Source: Rugalucina vietnamica (Eukaryota > Mollusca > Bivalvia > Lucinida > Lucinidae). From it: a DNA stretch of 64,000 nucleotides. The position numbers were made by a program, and so were the translations under genes. The notes beneath the pieces are model-generated. The model saw only the letters and a list, made by a program, of their open reading frames with translations, was not told the DNA's origin and ran no database searches. This document shows, piece after piece, positions 36,101-46,442 of the stretch (its first letter is position 1; the number at the start of each line of letters is the position of its first letter). Where the stretch lies: NCBI GenBank assembly GCA_964017185.1, contig OZ024875.1, forward strand, positions 26,793,456 to 26,857,455, in the 5' to 3' direction.

Positions 36101-39100
36101 TATTTTCTCGATGTATACTGTTTAATATTCAGAATATATACCCTTTAATTTTCATGGTGTCTAGTGTTTAATTTCCTTGATGTCTAGTGTTCAATTTTCA
36201 TGATGTCTACTGTTTGATTTTCAGAATGTCTTCTATTTGATTTTCATGATATCTACTGTTTAATTTTCAGAATGTCTATTGTTTGATTTTCATGGTCTAC
36301 TGTTTAATTTTCTTGGTGTCTTCTGTTCAATTTTCAGAATGTCTACTGTTTGATTTTCAAGATGTCTACTGTTTAAGTTTAATTTTCTTGATGTATACTG
36401 TTTAATGTTCAATTTGTCTATAGTTTAACTTTCATGGCGTCTACTATTTAATTCTATTGATGTCTACTGTTTACTTATCATGATGTCTATTGTAAAATTC
36501 TCTTGATGTCTGCTGTTTAATTTTTATGATGTATACTGTTTAATTTTTTGGTGTATACTGTTAATTTTCAGAATGTCGACTGTAACTCAGACTTTTGCTG
36601 TTTGATTTTCAGAATGTCTACTATACAATTTTCAGAATGTCTACTATACAATTTTCAGAATGTCTACTATACAATTTTCAGAATGTCTACTATACAATTT
36701 TCAGAATGTCTACTATACAATTTTCAGAATGTCTACTGTACAATTTTCAGAATGTCTACTATACAATTTTCAGAATGTCTACTGTACAATTTTCAGAATG
36801 TCTACTATACAATTTTCAGAATGTCTACTATACAATTTTCAGAATGTCTACTGTACAATTTTCAGAATGTCTACTATACAATTTTCAGAATGTCTACTAT
36901 ACAATTTTCAGAATGTCTACTGTACAATTTTCAGAATGTCTACTACACAATTTTCAGAATGTCTACTGTACAATTTTCAGAATGTCTACTATACAATTTT
37001 CAGAATGTCTACTATACAATTTTCAGAATGTCTACTATACAATTTTCAGAATGTCTACTGTACAATTTTCAGAATGTCTACTATACAATTTTCAGAATGT
37101 CTACTATACAATTTTCAGGATGTCTACTATACAATTTTCAGAATGTCTACTATACAATTTTCAGAATGTCTACTATACAATTTTCAGAATGTCTACTGTA
37201 CAATTTTCAGAATGTCTACTATACAATTTTCAGAATGTCTACTATACAATTTTCAGGATGTCTACTATACAATTTTCAGGATGTCTACTATACAATTTTC
37301 AGAATGTCTACTATACAATTTTCAGAATGTCTACTATACAATTTTCAGAATGTCTACTATACAATTTTCAGAATGTCTACTATACAATTTTCAGAATGTC
37401 TACTATACAATTTTCAGGATGTCTACTATACAATTTTCAGGATGTCTACTATACAATTTTCAGGATGTCTACTATACAATTTTCAGGAATGCAGAAGTGA
37501 AGTACGACAATAACCTATCTGTTATAACAGAGTGCATAGAAACCTCAGGGAAAGTAGACCAAGTGTACCCAATGTCACAGATAAAATTGACAGCACTAAT
37601 ACCGGCCAGCTTTTGTGTAAGTTTGCCTACAGTTTGTCAACTTCACAGTGCTAATAAAACACCAGAAGAATAGAGATGTCCATAGATGTTTAAAGATAAA
37701 TTTGTTTCTTTGGTTTCATGCTTTTAAAGTTACATGTATTTGTCATTTGTCATCACTGTGTCACATTTCCACAATTGTTTTCATTATTTCATGATATACT
37801 CATGTTGTTCGTATTTGCTTTTTTTTTCTTGGCAAAAACTGTATCTTTTTCATCTTTTGCATTTCACTGTTTGTAAATTTTGATTTGTTTGTCTTTCTTA
37901 TATGAGCCATGACATGAGAAAACCAACAATGTGGTTTCTGAACAGGTCCGACACAAACCGAGCTGTATAAGCACAGAAGATGGCTAGAGGCTGTAAATTT
38001 TGGATTTCGAAAGTAGAGGAATTGTACTATCTGTGTAGCGAAAACAAAGGCGGTGATCAGCTTCGCAGTTACTGCGAAGCTGATCTGCGCCTTTGTTTTC
38101 GCATATGCAGATTGTTGGTTTTCTAGTGCGGCGGCTCATATTTCTTTCCATTTGTGTTTCAGTCAATGTTGAGTGTGATCATGCCTGACCCACATCAACA
38201 TACAGACAAACTGGACAAAGTTGTACAGTATCTAAAATATGGCGAGGGGAACTTTGACTATCTCACAAATGTTGATAGAGAAATAATGAAAAAATCTTTG
38301 AACAGACTGAAAACTATTGCGGAGGTATAATGAAGTAATATTTCATTGAACAAATTAAAGCGCATTCCCCCCACCCCCCACCCCCCCCCCCCACCCCCCA
38401 AGATACTGTGTACATGTATAATATTTATAATTTAACTTGATGACTGCCATGGCTAACATTTAATACAATTATAAAAAAAATTACAAAAAAAAAAACCCAA
38501 AAAACAAAACCAAAAAAAAAAAACAACAACAAACAACTCATATTTGGATATCATAAATAGAAGATCTTACACGAGTGGTTATTTCATATGAAATTTATTA
38601 AACAAGCCTCTAGCGAGTTTAATAAATTCCATATGAAATGACCATGAGCGTAAGATTCCTTTTGTCATATGACTTTTAAAATAGGATTTTATTGTCTTCA
38701 AAGTGGATATATTTTCAATGAGGATTAACATTGTTGTCACGGACATCGTCAATTTAATACACGTGTGGTCATAACACTATTTATTACATGACGTTATCCA
38801 CTGGAAAACAGCGACGTCATATGTTAAATGCATTTTTGAGGATACTGTGACCTTTCAGCAAAGGGCCGAGCTTTCCATTCCTGTATACTACATGTACTTA
38901 TTCAAGGTATTTAAGATTATAAGAAGACATTTTGTTACAGCTGGGAGCATCAAGAGGTGTGCGTCTAGTCATTGATGCAGAGTATACCTATCTGAACCCT
39001 GCTCTGAGGTTCTTTGCCTTAGCTATGATGCTGGCTTACAATACATCCTCACCACTAGTAGCTTACACATACCAAAACTATCTCAAGGTAGCTGGTTTTG

Positions 39101-42100
39101 CTTTTATGAAAATGATACGTAACAATTTTTTTTTTTTTTTTCTGTTTTGTAGTTACGGTACTTTGAGACTTTCCTCAATGTTTTTGTGACACTTAAGGAT
39201 ATTCCTGTTTCGAAGGACTGAAACTATGCACACCTTATTCATGGCATGGTTTTAATAATAATAATAATACATGTATTAATAACTTTATTTAAAGAGGATA
39301 ACATATTTGGCAAAAATAGCAGACTAACATATGGTCCTCAATTAACAAATGTTGAAATAAAAGTCAGCTTGTCTTAAATTTGACTTTAATCATGTTGACA
39401 CCTTATGTTGAAAAGATCCATTGTTTGATGATGTTTTACAGGTAACTTATAGTGAGTTAAAGGCAGATGAAACACTAGTCATGTCACGAGGTGCATGTTT
39501 TGGCCTCAAACTTGTTCGAGGAGCATACATGGAAAAAGAAAGATCTATGGCAGCCAAGCAAGGCTACACTGACCCTGTACATGCAACATTTGAGGACACA
39601 TCGAAGATGTATGAGGCGTCAGTGGATTATCTGTTGGAGAGAGTATCTGAGAATCCAGAGAAATATTTTGTTATGGTCGCAACACACAATGAGCAAAGTG
39701 TCAAACATGCCTTACAGAGGTAAAAATTGTACTTTCGTCAAATTATGAAAATTCTGTTAACAAGATATGAAAACATTGAAACGCAAAGAACTCTTGTGAG
39801 TGAATATTAGTATAAACATAGGGGAGCATGGCAGACTGGTGGTTAGAGCATCAGATTCCAGATCAAGAGGACTGGTCACTGAGCAAAACCCATTAACTAG
39901 TTAACACCCAGGAGGTGCCAGCTGTGTCCCAACAGGACTGAAAAGTTGTTTACTGGGATGAAAAACTACAAATTAAGTAAAACAGTTTGTCCTAATCAAA
40001 TTTGACTGACTGCCGCTGAAAGAGGTAAAGTAATGAATGTGGCTGCAAATCTTTGCAAAATGCATCTTTGTATCAATCTTAAATTGCATATAAAGATTGG
40101 TACGTGGCAGTAACTGAATTTAAGGACTAAATTTCAGGATGGAGGACTTGAATATTTATCCAAGTAGTGGGTCTGTATTCTTTGGACAAATATATGGAAT
40201 GTGTGACTATATCTCTAACACACTTGGTAAGATAATCACATCTACATATTCTGCAACCACAGGCCTCGCCACAACCCCAGAGAAACTACTAGTCCGGCAC
40301 GAATACGGCATATTTTCGATGGACCTGGAAGTCGGGTATAAAGTTTTTTTCTTGATGGAATCTTGTAGGTAAGACATTGCCATTCAAGATTCTGGATGAT
40401 GACAGCCTGTCATCATTGAGCATTTTGAGAAATTCAAGATGGCGTCCAAGATGTCTAAAATGATGAAAATGCACATGGTCTACTATACAGTTTGTCCATG
40501 AAATGGATAAAAATGCTATGTTGCTTCACAATTTTATCAGGTGTTAACTCAAATGTCTTCTGTTAGTGTTTTCTGGTCTAAAAACAAGGATGGCATCCAA
40601 GATGGCTGCCAAAATAAGATTTTGAAGACACTTAATGTTTTACCATATAATTATACGATAAACATTTCAGCTTCTTCTGGATTAGACACTGACTTATAGA
40701 ATCAAAATAATGAACTAATGACATCATTGAGCCTTGTCATAATTTCAAGATGGCATCAAAATGTCTACCAAATGCAGATTTTCAGCTATATAGTTCATTA
40801 TACTGATCTGAAAGTGAAGTTTATTTCAATGTTGTTTTTTTCATTTTAATCAAATGATGAAGGGAAATTAAAGAACTGGTGAAACTTATATATTTGACAG
40901 ATTATAAAATTTACATATATAAGATGGCATCCAAAATGGCCCCCAGAAAACAACAACAACATAATGTCTTCTCTTTTTGTATATCATTGGTGTACAATAG
41001 ACACAAAATACCACACGGTTCATCTAAGCAATTGCTTTGTATATATTTTAAGGAATTCATGCTTTGAATTATTTTTGAAACTATAGACTGTGCAGATTTA
41101 TCCCAGTGCAGCTCTGTTTTCTATTAATGTAATTTCAGTTTATTTTTAGTTTTTACACATATTATGAATAGGATCAATAATTTTCAGTTTATTTTTAGTT
41201 TTTACACATATTATGAATAGGATCAATAATAAATGGTTACAGTGTAAAAGAAGATAAAATAGCACTGTCATTCATTCATAGATTCATCAGCAGCATGGTA
41301 AAATCATCAAATTGGCATTGATAAAAATAGTGCATGTATAAATGAAGATATTTTCGCTGGAATTGAATATCAATATAATCGGATGCATTTCCTCCACACA
41401 AATAAAGCCTAGTCACTAGCTTATATATTAAGTACACATAAGATTTTTTGCACAGTTTCTTTTTCTTATTTATAAGTCGTGTCGGGTATGACTTGTTCTG
41501 TAGTCCAGCTAAGCCTTTTTACTGAAAGTATATTTATCTATATAGCTCAGAACACATGGTCAGGGCTCAGATCTAGAAGTTATATCCTGTCAATATCAAC
41601 AACATTGATGACAAGAACGCAGCTTTTGATTTTGCAACTGGATTAAATAATTAAAACACCCAGTGTATATCATGTGTACCAGGGGTAATGGTGCTTCACC
41701 AGAAGGATGTGCAAAGGACCACTCATATCTAAGAATCTATATCTGCAGATATCAATGTTACGGGAAACACACACAATGCAAAAAGCCATGTAAATGTTGT
41801 CGATTTATAAGGAGCACACGATATAGATAAATGTCCCATGGAAACTACTATTCACGGATTCATACCAAGCTATCTAAAAAAGGTGCGGAAATGCACACCT
41901 TAGGGCAGGTCATAACATAGATATGGAACTTAAAATCAACAGAGCATGAAAATCAGATCAAGGGTAGTTAGGGTACTAGGTCAAGGTACATGCTTAAAAA
42001 GTATATCAGTGACAATTAATGTGTATGGTTACACAATCCAAAGTCAATGACATGGCATGAAATAATGCATCAATGCCTTAAAGTCTAAGAGCGTGCTTAA

Positions 42101-44554
42101 GAGAATTTCAAAGGCAGTGACACTTTCACCCAGCTAAGTAATTTAACTTTTTTTTTGGTCAGAGAGCATGAAATATGTGTCAAGGGCACCGACCTAAAAA
42201 TACATGTACAGCTGTATATGAAGGACAAATACTAATAAATATTAGCAAGGTTTCACAATTACAGCTAAGTTACTGAAAAACACATTTTAATGATAGACAA
42301 CTAAACATAGTTTGCCAAAACATCGTTGAAGTAACTGGAAGATCTATACAAAATAGATCAAGGATACCTGGTCAATACGCATACTTGAAATTATATCTAG
42401 CTTAGGAAAATTGTTGCGTCCAAAATGCTCTTATATCACCCCACTATAAGCAGATGCAATACAACACAAGTATGCAGCTAAGGATACAGTCAAAAAAAAC
42501 CACATTTTTGTGTGATTTATTTCCTAAAATCCTTAGCTTGTGCTGTTGTAACCACAGCGCTATGCGGTGTTATGACTCTCACTTTCATTTTGAAAATGCA
42601 AGCAAATCGATTTAAGAGGTGATCAGCATGGAGTACAGTAAAACATAGAGGGGTAAAATTTTGTAACCACCAAAATGACTCCGGCAACATAATTGGCAGA
42701 TCTGCTTTTAAAATATGCTTGGCAAATGGGTCCGTTTGGCATTTTCAATTATTTAAAGTATGGAAGCGTGCAATAGTACAGTAACCCATCCTTATACAGC
42801 ATGGGCGTTAATGAAATCAGGTACCAGTTCAGCATTAAATATAATCCATACTTTGTCCCTTTGAATGTTTTTACTGCTTCCAAAGGATCAAGCCTTTTTA
42901 TTTTATTTGTTTATACTTAGTGGTTTGGCTTTATGTTTATGACAGTTCTTGCTTTCACACGATACCATAAATTGTGAGATATTGAGCTTTAAAAGTACCA
43001 AAACATACATCAGTGTCATCCGCAACAATTGAAACTCCTTTTTGATTTTCATGAAGTACAAAAGTGATCTGGTACACAATGATAGTATATGTCTTTTGAA
43101 TTATTATAAGTGTGTTTATGTCATTCCGTACAATTGAAACATACTTTAACACTTATTATACATTCTATTTGCTTTTTTGCCTGTATCAACCAGTTTGTGG
43201 ATATCATTGCTTCTTTTATGAAATTCAGCATCCTGTGTAAGCTCACAACCTATCAACTTAATAAGCTGATGCTTCTTCTCAGTAACAGCCAACCACAGTT
43301 CAATGAATATTGACAAGACACACTATGTGAGCCATATCTATACAGTGAAGTTTTTTTTCCATTAGTATTCCTAAGAATCAAACATGTTTAATGGTGCATT
43401 AAAATCAGAAATGCAAAAAAGGTTCAAAAGTGTATGTATTAGGAAAATACATATAATATTTAAATGTTATGACAGCTATCTTGGATTCCATATTAGACTC
43501 AAGCCTGGAAAAGGTAAAGGTAACTTATGTTAAATATATACTAAATAGTAGGATAAACTAGCACTTTTCATTCTGTTAGAGACAAACTATGAAACAGTGC
43601 ATAAGATTATTTTCTGGTGTCATCTTGATTTTCTCAAAATGTTCAATGCTGACAGGGTGTCAGAAGTTGGATTCGCTATTGACAAGGTCTTACATGCATA
43701 ACTTTATAAAGACTAAAAGGCTTATAGGTCATTTTCAGGTCTAACTTATCAAAATATGTTGGCATAAGAAGCTCAGATATGTATATATTGTACAAAAAAT
43801 AAATTCGTCAAGAAATCTCATTTTGGCGGCCATCTTGGATGTCATCTTTGATGCATAAATCAAGAAACAATAACTTCTTTCGGATATAATAGTACCTGCT
43901 AAAGTTGTGAGGAATTATAGTATTTTTATTCCTTTTAAGGGGCTCATTGCATAACAGTACATGTATTTTCATTATTTTCCGACATCTTGGACGCCATCTT
44001 GAATTTCTCAAAACGCTCAATGATGACAGGCTGTCATCATCCAGAATCTTTAATGGCAATGTCTAACATACAGGAATCTGTAAAGAAAAAAACTTTATAC
44101 CACAATTCCAGGTCAAATTGATTTTGTGCCGGACTATACCAATAACTATAGAAAAGTTGGCTCCTGTACTTATGATCAAGCCTACTTCTTCAGTAGTGAT
44201 GAGGCAACCACAACTTTGTTTTGAATGAGAATTGATGACATCCATTTGAATCATAAAATTTTCTTTAGCCTCATTGAACAAGCACAAGATTCTGGTATTA
44301 CATGCTTCTATTTGTATTTTTTCATATGAATTTCCATCCTGATGACAAAAATCCTGTCTATTATATATCTTACAGGACTTCTTGGACACAATGTTTATAA
44401 ATCTATTCCCTATGGTTCAGTCGATGACACACTGCCGTACCTTCACCGCCGAGCTCTAGAGAACAAGTCAGTTCTGGGCGGCACACGTGTTGAGAGGGAA
44501 CTACTCTGGAAGACTCTGGTCAACAGAACATCATTTGGACTTATTTATAAATGA
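29859..44554 (+). CDS. PRODH2: Hydroxyproline/proline dehydrogenase, mitochondrial (PRODH2-like), eight exons, complete
   Basis: FAD-dependent (hydroxy)proline dehydrogenase, which oxidises the imino acid ring to a pyrroline carboxylate in mitochondria. The exons join in frame to 498 residues: 29859-30182, 31102-31289, 37487-37616, 38163-38324, 38941-39087, 39442-39719, 40138-40226, 44376-44554. Residues 1-45 are Ser/Arg-rich and acid-free until residue 20, as in a mitochondrial presequence. Family landmarks are IDAEYT (279-284), KLVRGAY (340-346), VATHNE (396-401), FGQIYGMCD (425-433) and YLHRR (461-465, the two arginines that bind the substrate carboxylate in PutA/PRODH). Position 449 is Ser in KSIPYG, as in human PRODH2, where PRODH has Tyr. 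VPIEEDVGEA and SIKLTAL-like text also favour PRODH2. Exon 3 uses the last unit of a satellite as acceptor, and a repeat element starts about 30 bp after the stop codon. Confidence 0.95.
30570..30770. repeat. Partially palindromic segment in PRODH2 intron 1
   Basis: ATGCTCGTTACCGGGCG (30682) faces CGCCCGGAACGAGCAT (30738). GCACGTGCT occurs twice, and CATGGCTTT / AAAGCCATG pair more widely. It is probably a small foldback element. The rest of the intron has no exon signals. Confidence 0.5.
30872..31018. repeat. 147-bp near-perfect palindrome in PRODH2 intron 1
   Basis: The arms run from GATCAAAAATGATTTT through CATTCATTAACATTCGCTAG and GTCCCTCGGGGAGTGTTGAA to a few-base loop near 30942, and back. 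Mismatches are limited to a handful of positions. A relative whose right arm has decayed lies at 55628-55722, so this is a dispersed element. Confidence 0.9.
31102..31289 (+). CDS. PRODH2: PRODH2 exon 2 (codons 109-170)
   Basis: The acceptor is CTTTTGCAG and the donor CCAG/GTAATG, ending in phase 2. It encodes WSRRLAGPRLFNAAMKSTFY, then RQFVGGET and LCVPIEEDVGEA, matching the PRODH2 segment that ends in a VPTEEE-like motif. Confidence 0.95.
31481..31821 (+). mobile_element. SINE-like element in PRODH2 intron 2
   Basis: The tail carries CCCGACATGACCATTGCTG, TTGACTGGGACGTAAAG and a short CAAA repeat, matching the tails of the SINEs at 16612-17030. The head is weakly tRNA-like (GCGGTAGCGTCATAAGCG). 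Confidence 0.65.
32100..32645. repeat. Region dense in the motif ATCGTACGAT and relatives
   Basis: Over about 540 bp the motifs ATCGTACGAT, CGTACGGAG, CGTACGATTTTT and ATCGCAGG recur in both orientations, with unusually many CpGs for this window. There is no stable open frame. A similar style of sequence occurs at 61690-62680. I do not recognise the family. Confidence 0.6.
32988..37486 (+). repeat. 4.5-kb array of 23-bp units carrying a 3' splice-site motif, ending at PRODH2 exon 3
   Basis: The consensus unit is TTTTCAGRMTGTCTACTRWA plus three or four AT-rich bases, 23 bp in all, about 190 copies. Units are strongly diverged at the distal end (33.0-36.5 kb) and nearly identical in the final 38 copies (36609-37486), where only A/G and G/A alternatives remain. 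The last unit's CAATTTTCAG is the acceptor of exon 3. Because 23 is not a multiple of three and the unit has no stop, the homogeneous block is open in all three forward frames, which explains its long frames of about 300 codons. These are not proteins. Confidence 0.95.
37487..37616 (+). CDS. PRODH2: PRODH2 exon 3 (end of codon 171 to 214)
   Basis: It encodes NAEVKYDNNLSVITECIE, then SQIKLTALIPASFC, matching the family's KVTAL segment. The acceptor AATTTTCAG is the last unit of the 23-bp satellite. The first exon base completes the split codon from exon 2 (AG + G, Arg). The donor is TGT/GTAAGT. Confidence 0.95.
37904..38137 (-). mobile_element. GAGCC-family hairpin MITE, copy 5, 25 bp from an exon
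   Basis: The ends are GAGCCATGACATGAGAAAAC and CGGCGGCTC, flanked by ATAT on both sides. The full hairpin is CTGATCAGCTTCGCAGTTAC with CTGCGAAGCTGATCTGCG. The right end lies 25 bp before PRODH2 exon 4, so the element supplies or displaces the branch-point region. Confidence 0.92.
38163..38324 (+). CDS. PRODH2: PRODH2 exon 4 (codons 215-268)
   Basis: 54 codons in phase 0 at both ends, ending LNRLKTIAE before GTATAA. This is the more variable insertion that differs between PRODH and PRODH2. A hairpin MITE ends only 25 bp before this exon. Confidence 0.93.
38365..38535. repeat. C-run and A-run low-complexity tracts
   Basis: CCCCACCCCCCACCCCC at 38368-38398 and an A-rich tract with CAAA/CAAC units at 38475-38535, in PRODH2 intron 4. 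Lengths may be imprecise in the assembly. Confidence 0.8.
38564..38656. repeat. Hairpin element in PRODH2 intron 4
   Basis: ATCTTACACGAGTGGTTATT then TCATATGAAATTTATTAAAC faces GTTTAATAAATTCCATATGA and CATGAGCGTAAGAT around a short loop. A half copy (CTTACACTCGTGGTCGTTTC, ATATGAAAGG) is at 60693-60745. Confidence 0.8.
38941..39087 (+). CDS. PRODH2: PRODH2 exon 5 (codons 269-317)
   Basis: It encodes GVRLVIDAEYTYLNPALRFF, the strand with the conserved Asp-Ala-Glu, and ends YTYQNYLK as in the family's NTYQxYLK. The acceptor is TTGTTACAG and the donor AAG/GTAGCT. Confidence 0.96.
39442..39719 (+). CDS. PRODH2: PRODH2 exon 6 (codons 318-409)
   Basis: It carries FGLKLVRGAYMEKERSMA, the FAD/substrate-site Lys and Arg, and YFVMVATHNEQSVKHAL. 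It ends in phase 2 at GAG/GTAAAA. A SINE follows in the next intron. Confidence 0.96.
39821..39985 (+). mobile_element. SINE in PRODH2 intron 6
   Basis: The head GCAGACTGGTGGTTAGAGCA resembles an A box. The tail CCCAACAGGACTGAAAAG and TGTTTACTGGGATGAAAA matches the other SINE tails of the window. Confidence 0.65.
40138..40226 (+). CDS. PRODH2: PRODH2 exon 7 (codons 410-439)
   Basis: It encodes GSVFFGQIYGMCDYISNTL, the conserved FGQLLGMCD segment. The acceptor is AATTTCAG and the donor TTG/GTAAGA, ending in phase 1. Confidence 0.95.
40240..44160. mobile_element. Large foldback element filling PRODH2 intron 7
   Basis: The left arm (about 40270-41000) and right arm (about 43400-44140) are inverted copies. 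For example, GGATGATGACAGCCTGTCAT then CATTGAGC and AATTCAAGATGGCGTCCAAG occur at 40395-40450 and reversed at 43990-44055. The outermost shared bases are AGTCCGGCAC. Within each arm an AAGATGGC(A/G)TCCAAGATG phrase recurs about every 160 bp, so the arms are themselves tandem. The interior (41.0-43.4 kb) has no recognisable coding sequence. Confidence 0.8.
41137..41232. repeat. Tandem duplication of about 47 bp
   Basis: TTCAGTTTATTTTTAGTTTT then TACACATATTATGAATAG and GATCAATAAT occur twice in a row with no differences, so this duplication is recent. Confidence 0.9.
44376..44554 (+). CDS. PRODH2: PRODH2 exon 8 (codons 440-497/498) and stop
   Basis: It encodes GHNVYKSIPYGSVDDTLPYL then HRRALENKSVLGG and a short C-terminal helix, ending TGA. 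It contains the Ser-for-Tyr position (KSIPYG) and the Arg-Arg pair. A glycine codon is completed across the 4.1-kb intron. Confidence 0.96.
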
Positions 44555-44584
44555 ACTACGTTGCACAAACTGCTCCATATTGTT

Positions 44585-46400
44585 AGCTCACCTGAGCCGA
44601 AGGCTCACAGGTGAGCTTATAGGATAGGCAGGCATCCGTCGTCCGTCGTCGTCGTCCGTCCACAATTTCAAAGAAGAATATTTCTGAAGCTAGTAGGCCG
44701 ATCTTGATCAAATTTAATGTGAACCATAATTGGGTTGGGGGATTGATGGCATTAGGTTTTGGAGCAGATTGTATCAAAATTGTGGTTTCCATGGCAACAG
44801 ATAGGTCCCATAGACTTACAATGGGAAAAACTAAAAAAATCTTCTTCTCTGAAACCACTAGGCCCACAGCTTTGATATTTGGTATGTAGCAATGGCTAAT
44901 GGTCCTCTACATAAATTGTGCCATTCATGCCCCTGGGGTCAAATTTGGCCACGCCCCGGTGGGTCGATAGTCTCCATAGACTTACTACGGGAAAAAAATT
45001 AAAAAATCTTCTTCTCTGAAACCACAGGGCACACAGCTTTGATATTTTGTATGTGGCAATGGCTAATGGTCCTCTACATAAATTGTGTCAGCCATGCCCC
45101 TGGGGTCAAATTTGGCCACGCCCCGGGGGTGGATAGTCTCCATAGACTTACAATTGGAAAAACTAAAAAAATCTTCTTCTCTGAAACCACTAGGCCCACA
45201 GCTTTGATATTTGGTATGTAGCAATGGCTAATGGTTCTCTACATAAATTGTGCCATTCATGCCCCTGGGGTCAAATTTGGCCACGCCCCGGGGGTTGATA
45301 GTCTCCATAGACTTACTATGGGAAAAAATTAAAAAATCTTCTTCTCTGAAACCACAGGGCCCACAGCTTTGATATTTTGTATGTGGCAATGGCTAATGGT
45401 CCTCTACATAAATTGTGCCAATCATGCCCCTGGGGTCAAATTTGGCCATGCCCCGGGGGTCGATAGTCTCCATAGACCTACAATAGGAAAAAAACTAAAA
45501 AAATCTTCTTCTCTGAAACCACTAGGCCAACAGCTTTGATATTTGGTATGTAGCAATGGCTAATGGTCCTCTACATAAATTGTGCCATTCATGCCCCTGG
45601 GATCAAATTTGGCCACGCCCCGGGGGTTGATAGTCTCCATAGACTTACTATGGGAAAAAAATTCAAAAATCTTCTTCTCTGAAACCACAGGGCCCACAGC
45701 TTTGATATTTTGTATGTGTCAATGGCTAATGGTCCTCTACATAAATTGTGCCAATCATGTCCCCGGGGTCAAATTTGGCCACGCCCCGGGGATCGATAGT
45801 CTCCATAGACCTACAATAGGAAAAACTAAAAAAATCTTCTTCTCTGAAACCACTAGGCCCACAGCTTTGATATTTGGTATGTAGCAATGGCTAATGGTCC
45901 TCTACATAAATTGTGCCATTCATGCCCCTGGGGTCAAATTTGGCTAGGTCCCGGAGGTTGATAGTCTCAATAAACTTGCTATGGGGAAAAAATTCAAAAA
46001 TCTTCTTCTCTGAAACCACAGGGCACACAGCTTTGATATTTTGTATGTGGCAATGGCTAATGGTCCTCTACATAAATTGTGCCAGCCATGCCCCTGGGGT
46101 CAAATTTGGCCACGCCCCGGGGGTAGATAGTCTCCATAAACTTAGAATGGGAAAAACTAAAAAAAAACTTCTTCTCTGAAACCAAAAGGCCCAGAGCTTC
46201 TATATTTTGTATGTAGCAATGTTTGGTAGTCCCCATTATAAATTGTGCCAGTCATGCCCCTGGGTCAAATTTGGCCATGCCCCGGGGGTCAATAGTGTCC
46301 ATGCATAGACTTTCATTGGTCGATTCTCAATTAATTTAAATCTCATGAGCATACAATGTGATAATCTCTCAGGTGAGCTACAGGACCAATGGTCCTCTAG
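44585..46400 (+). mobile_element. AGCTCACCT-family element with dimeric 165-bp monomers, directly downstream of PRODH2
   Basis: The ends are as in the family: AGCTCACCTGAGCC hairpin, then TCTCAGGTGAGCTACAGGAC and CAATGGTCCTCTAG. The body differs: about nine monomers of about 165 bp with CATAGACTTACAATGGGAAA, CACAGCTTTGATATTT and GGGGTCAAATTTGGCCACGC. Two monomer types alternate: GGTATGTAGCAATGG with CACTAGGCC, and TGTATGTGGCAATGG with CACAGGGC. The element starts about 30 bp after the PRODH2 stop codon, so the gene's 3' untranslated region must run into it unless it is extremely short. Confidence 0.88.
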
Positions 46401-46442
46401 TATTATATGTATATTTGTCATTTTTTAGAAGCTGAACTTTTG

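Noticed and set aside
36548-37673. Three overlapping open frames of about 300-340 codons
   Set aside because: They read a 23-bp stop-free satellite in all three frames; only the last 43 codons before 37616 belong to PRODH2 exon 3.
29859-44554. PRODH (proline dehydrogenase 1) instead of PRODH2
   Set aside because: Shorter product, KSIPYG with Ser, VPIEEDVGEA and VIDAEYTYLNPAL match PRODH2 better than the PRODH equivalents.
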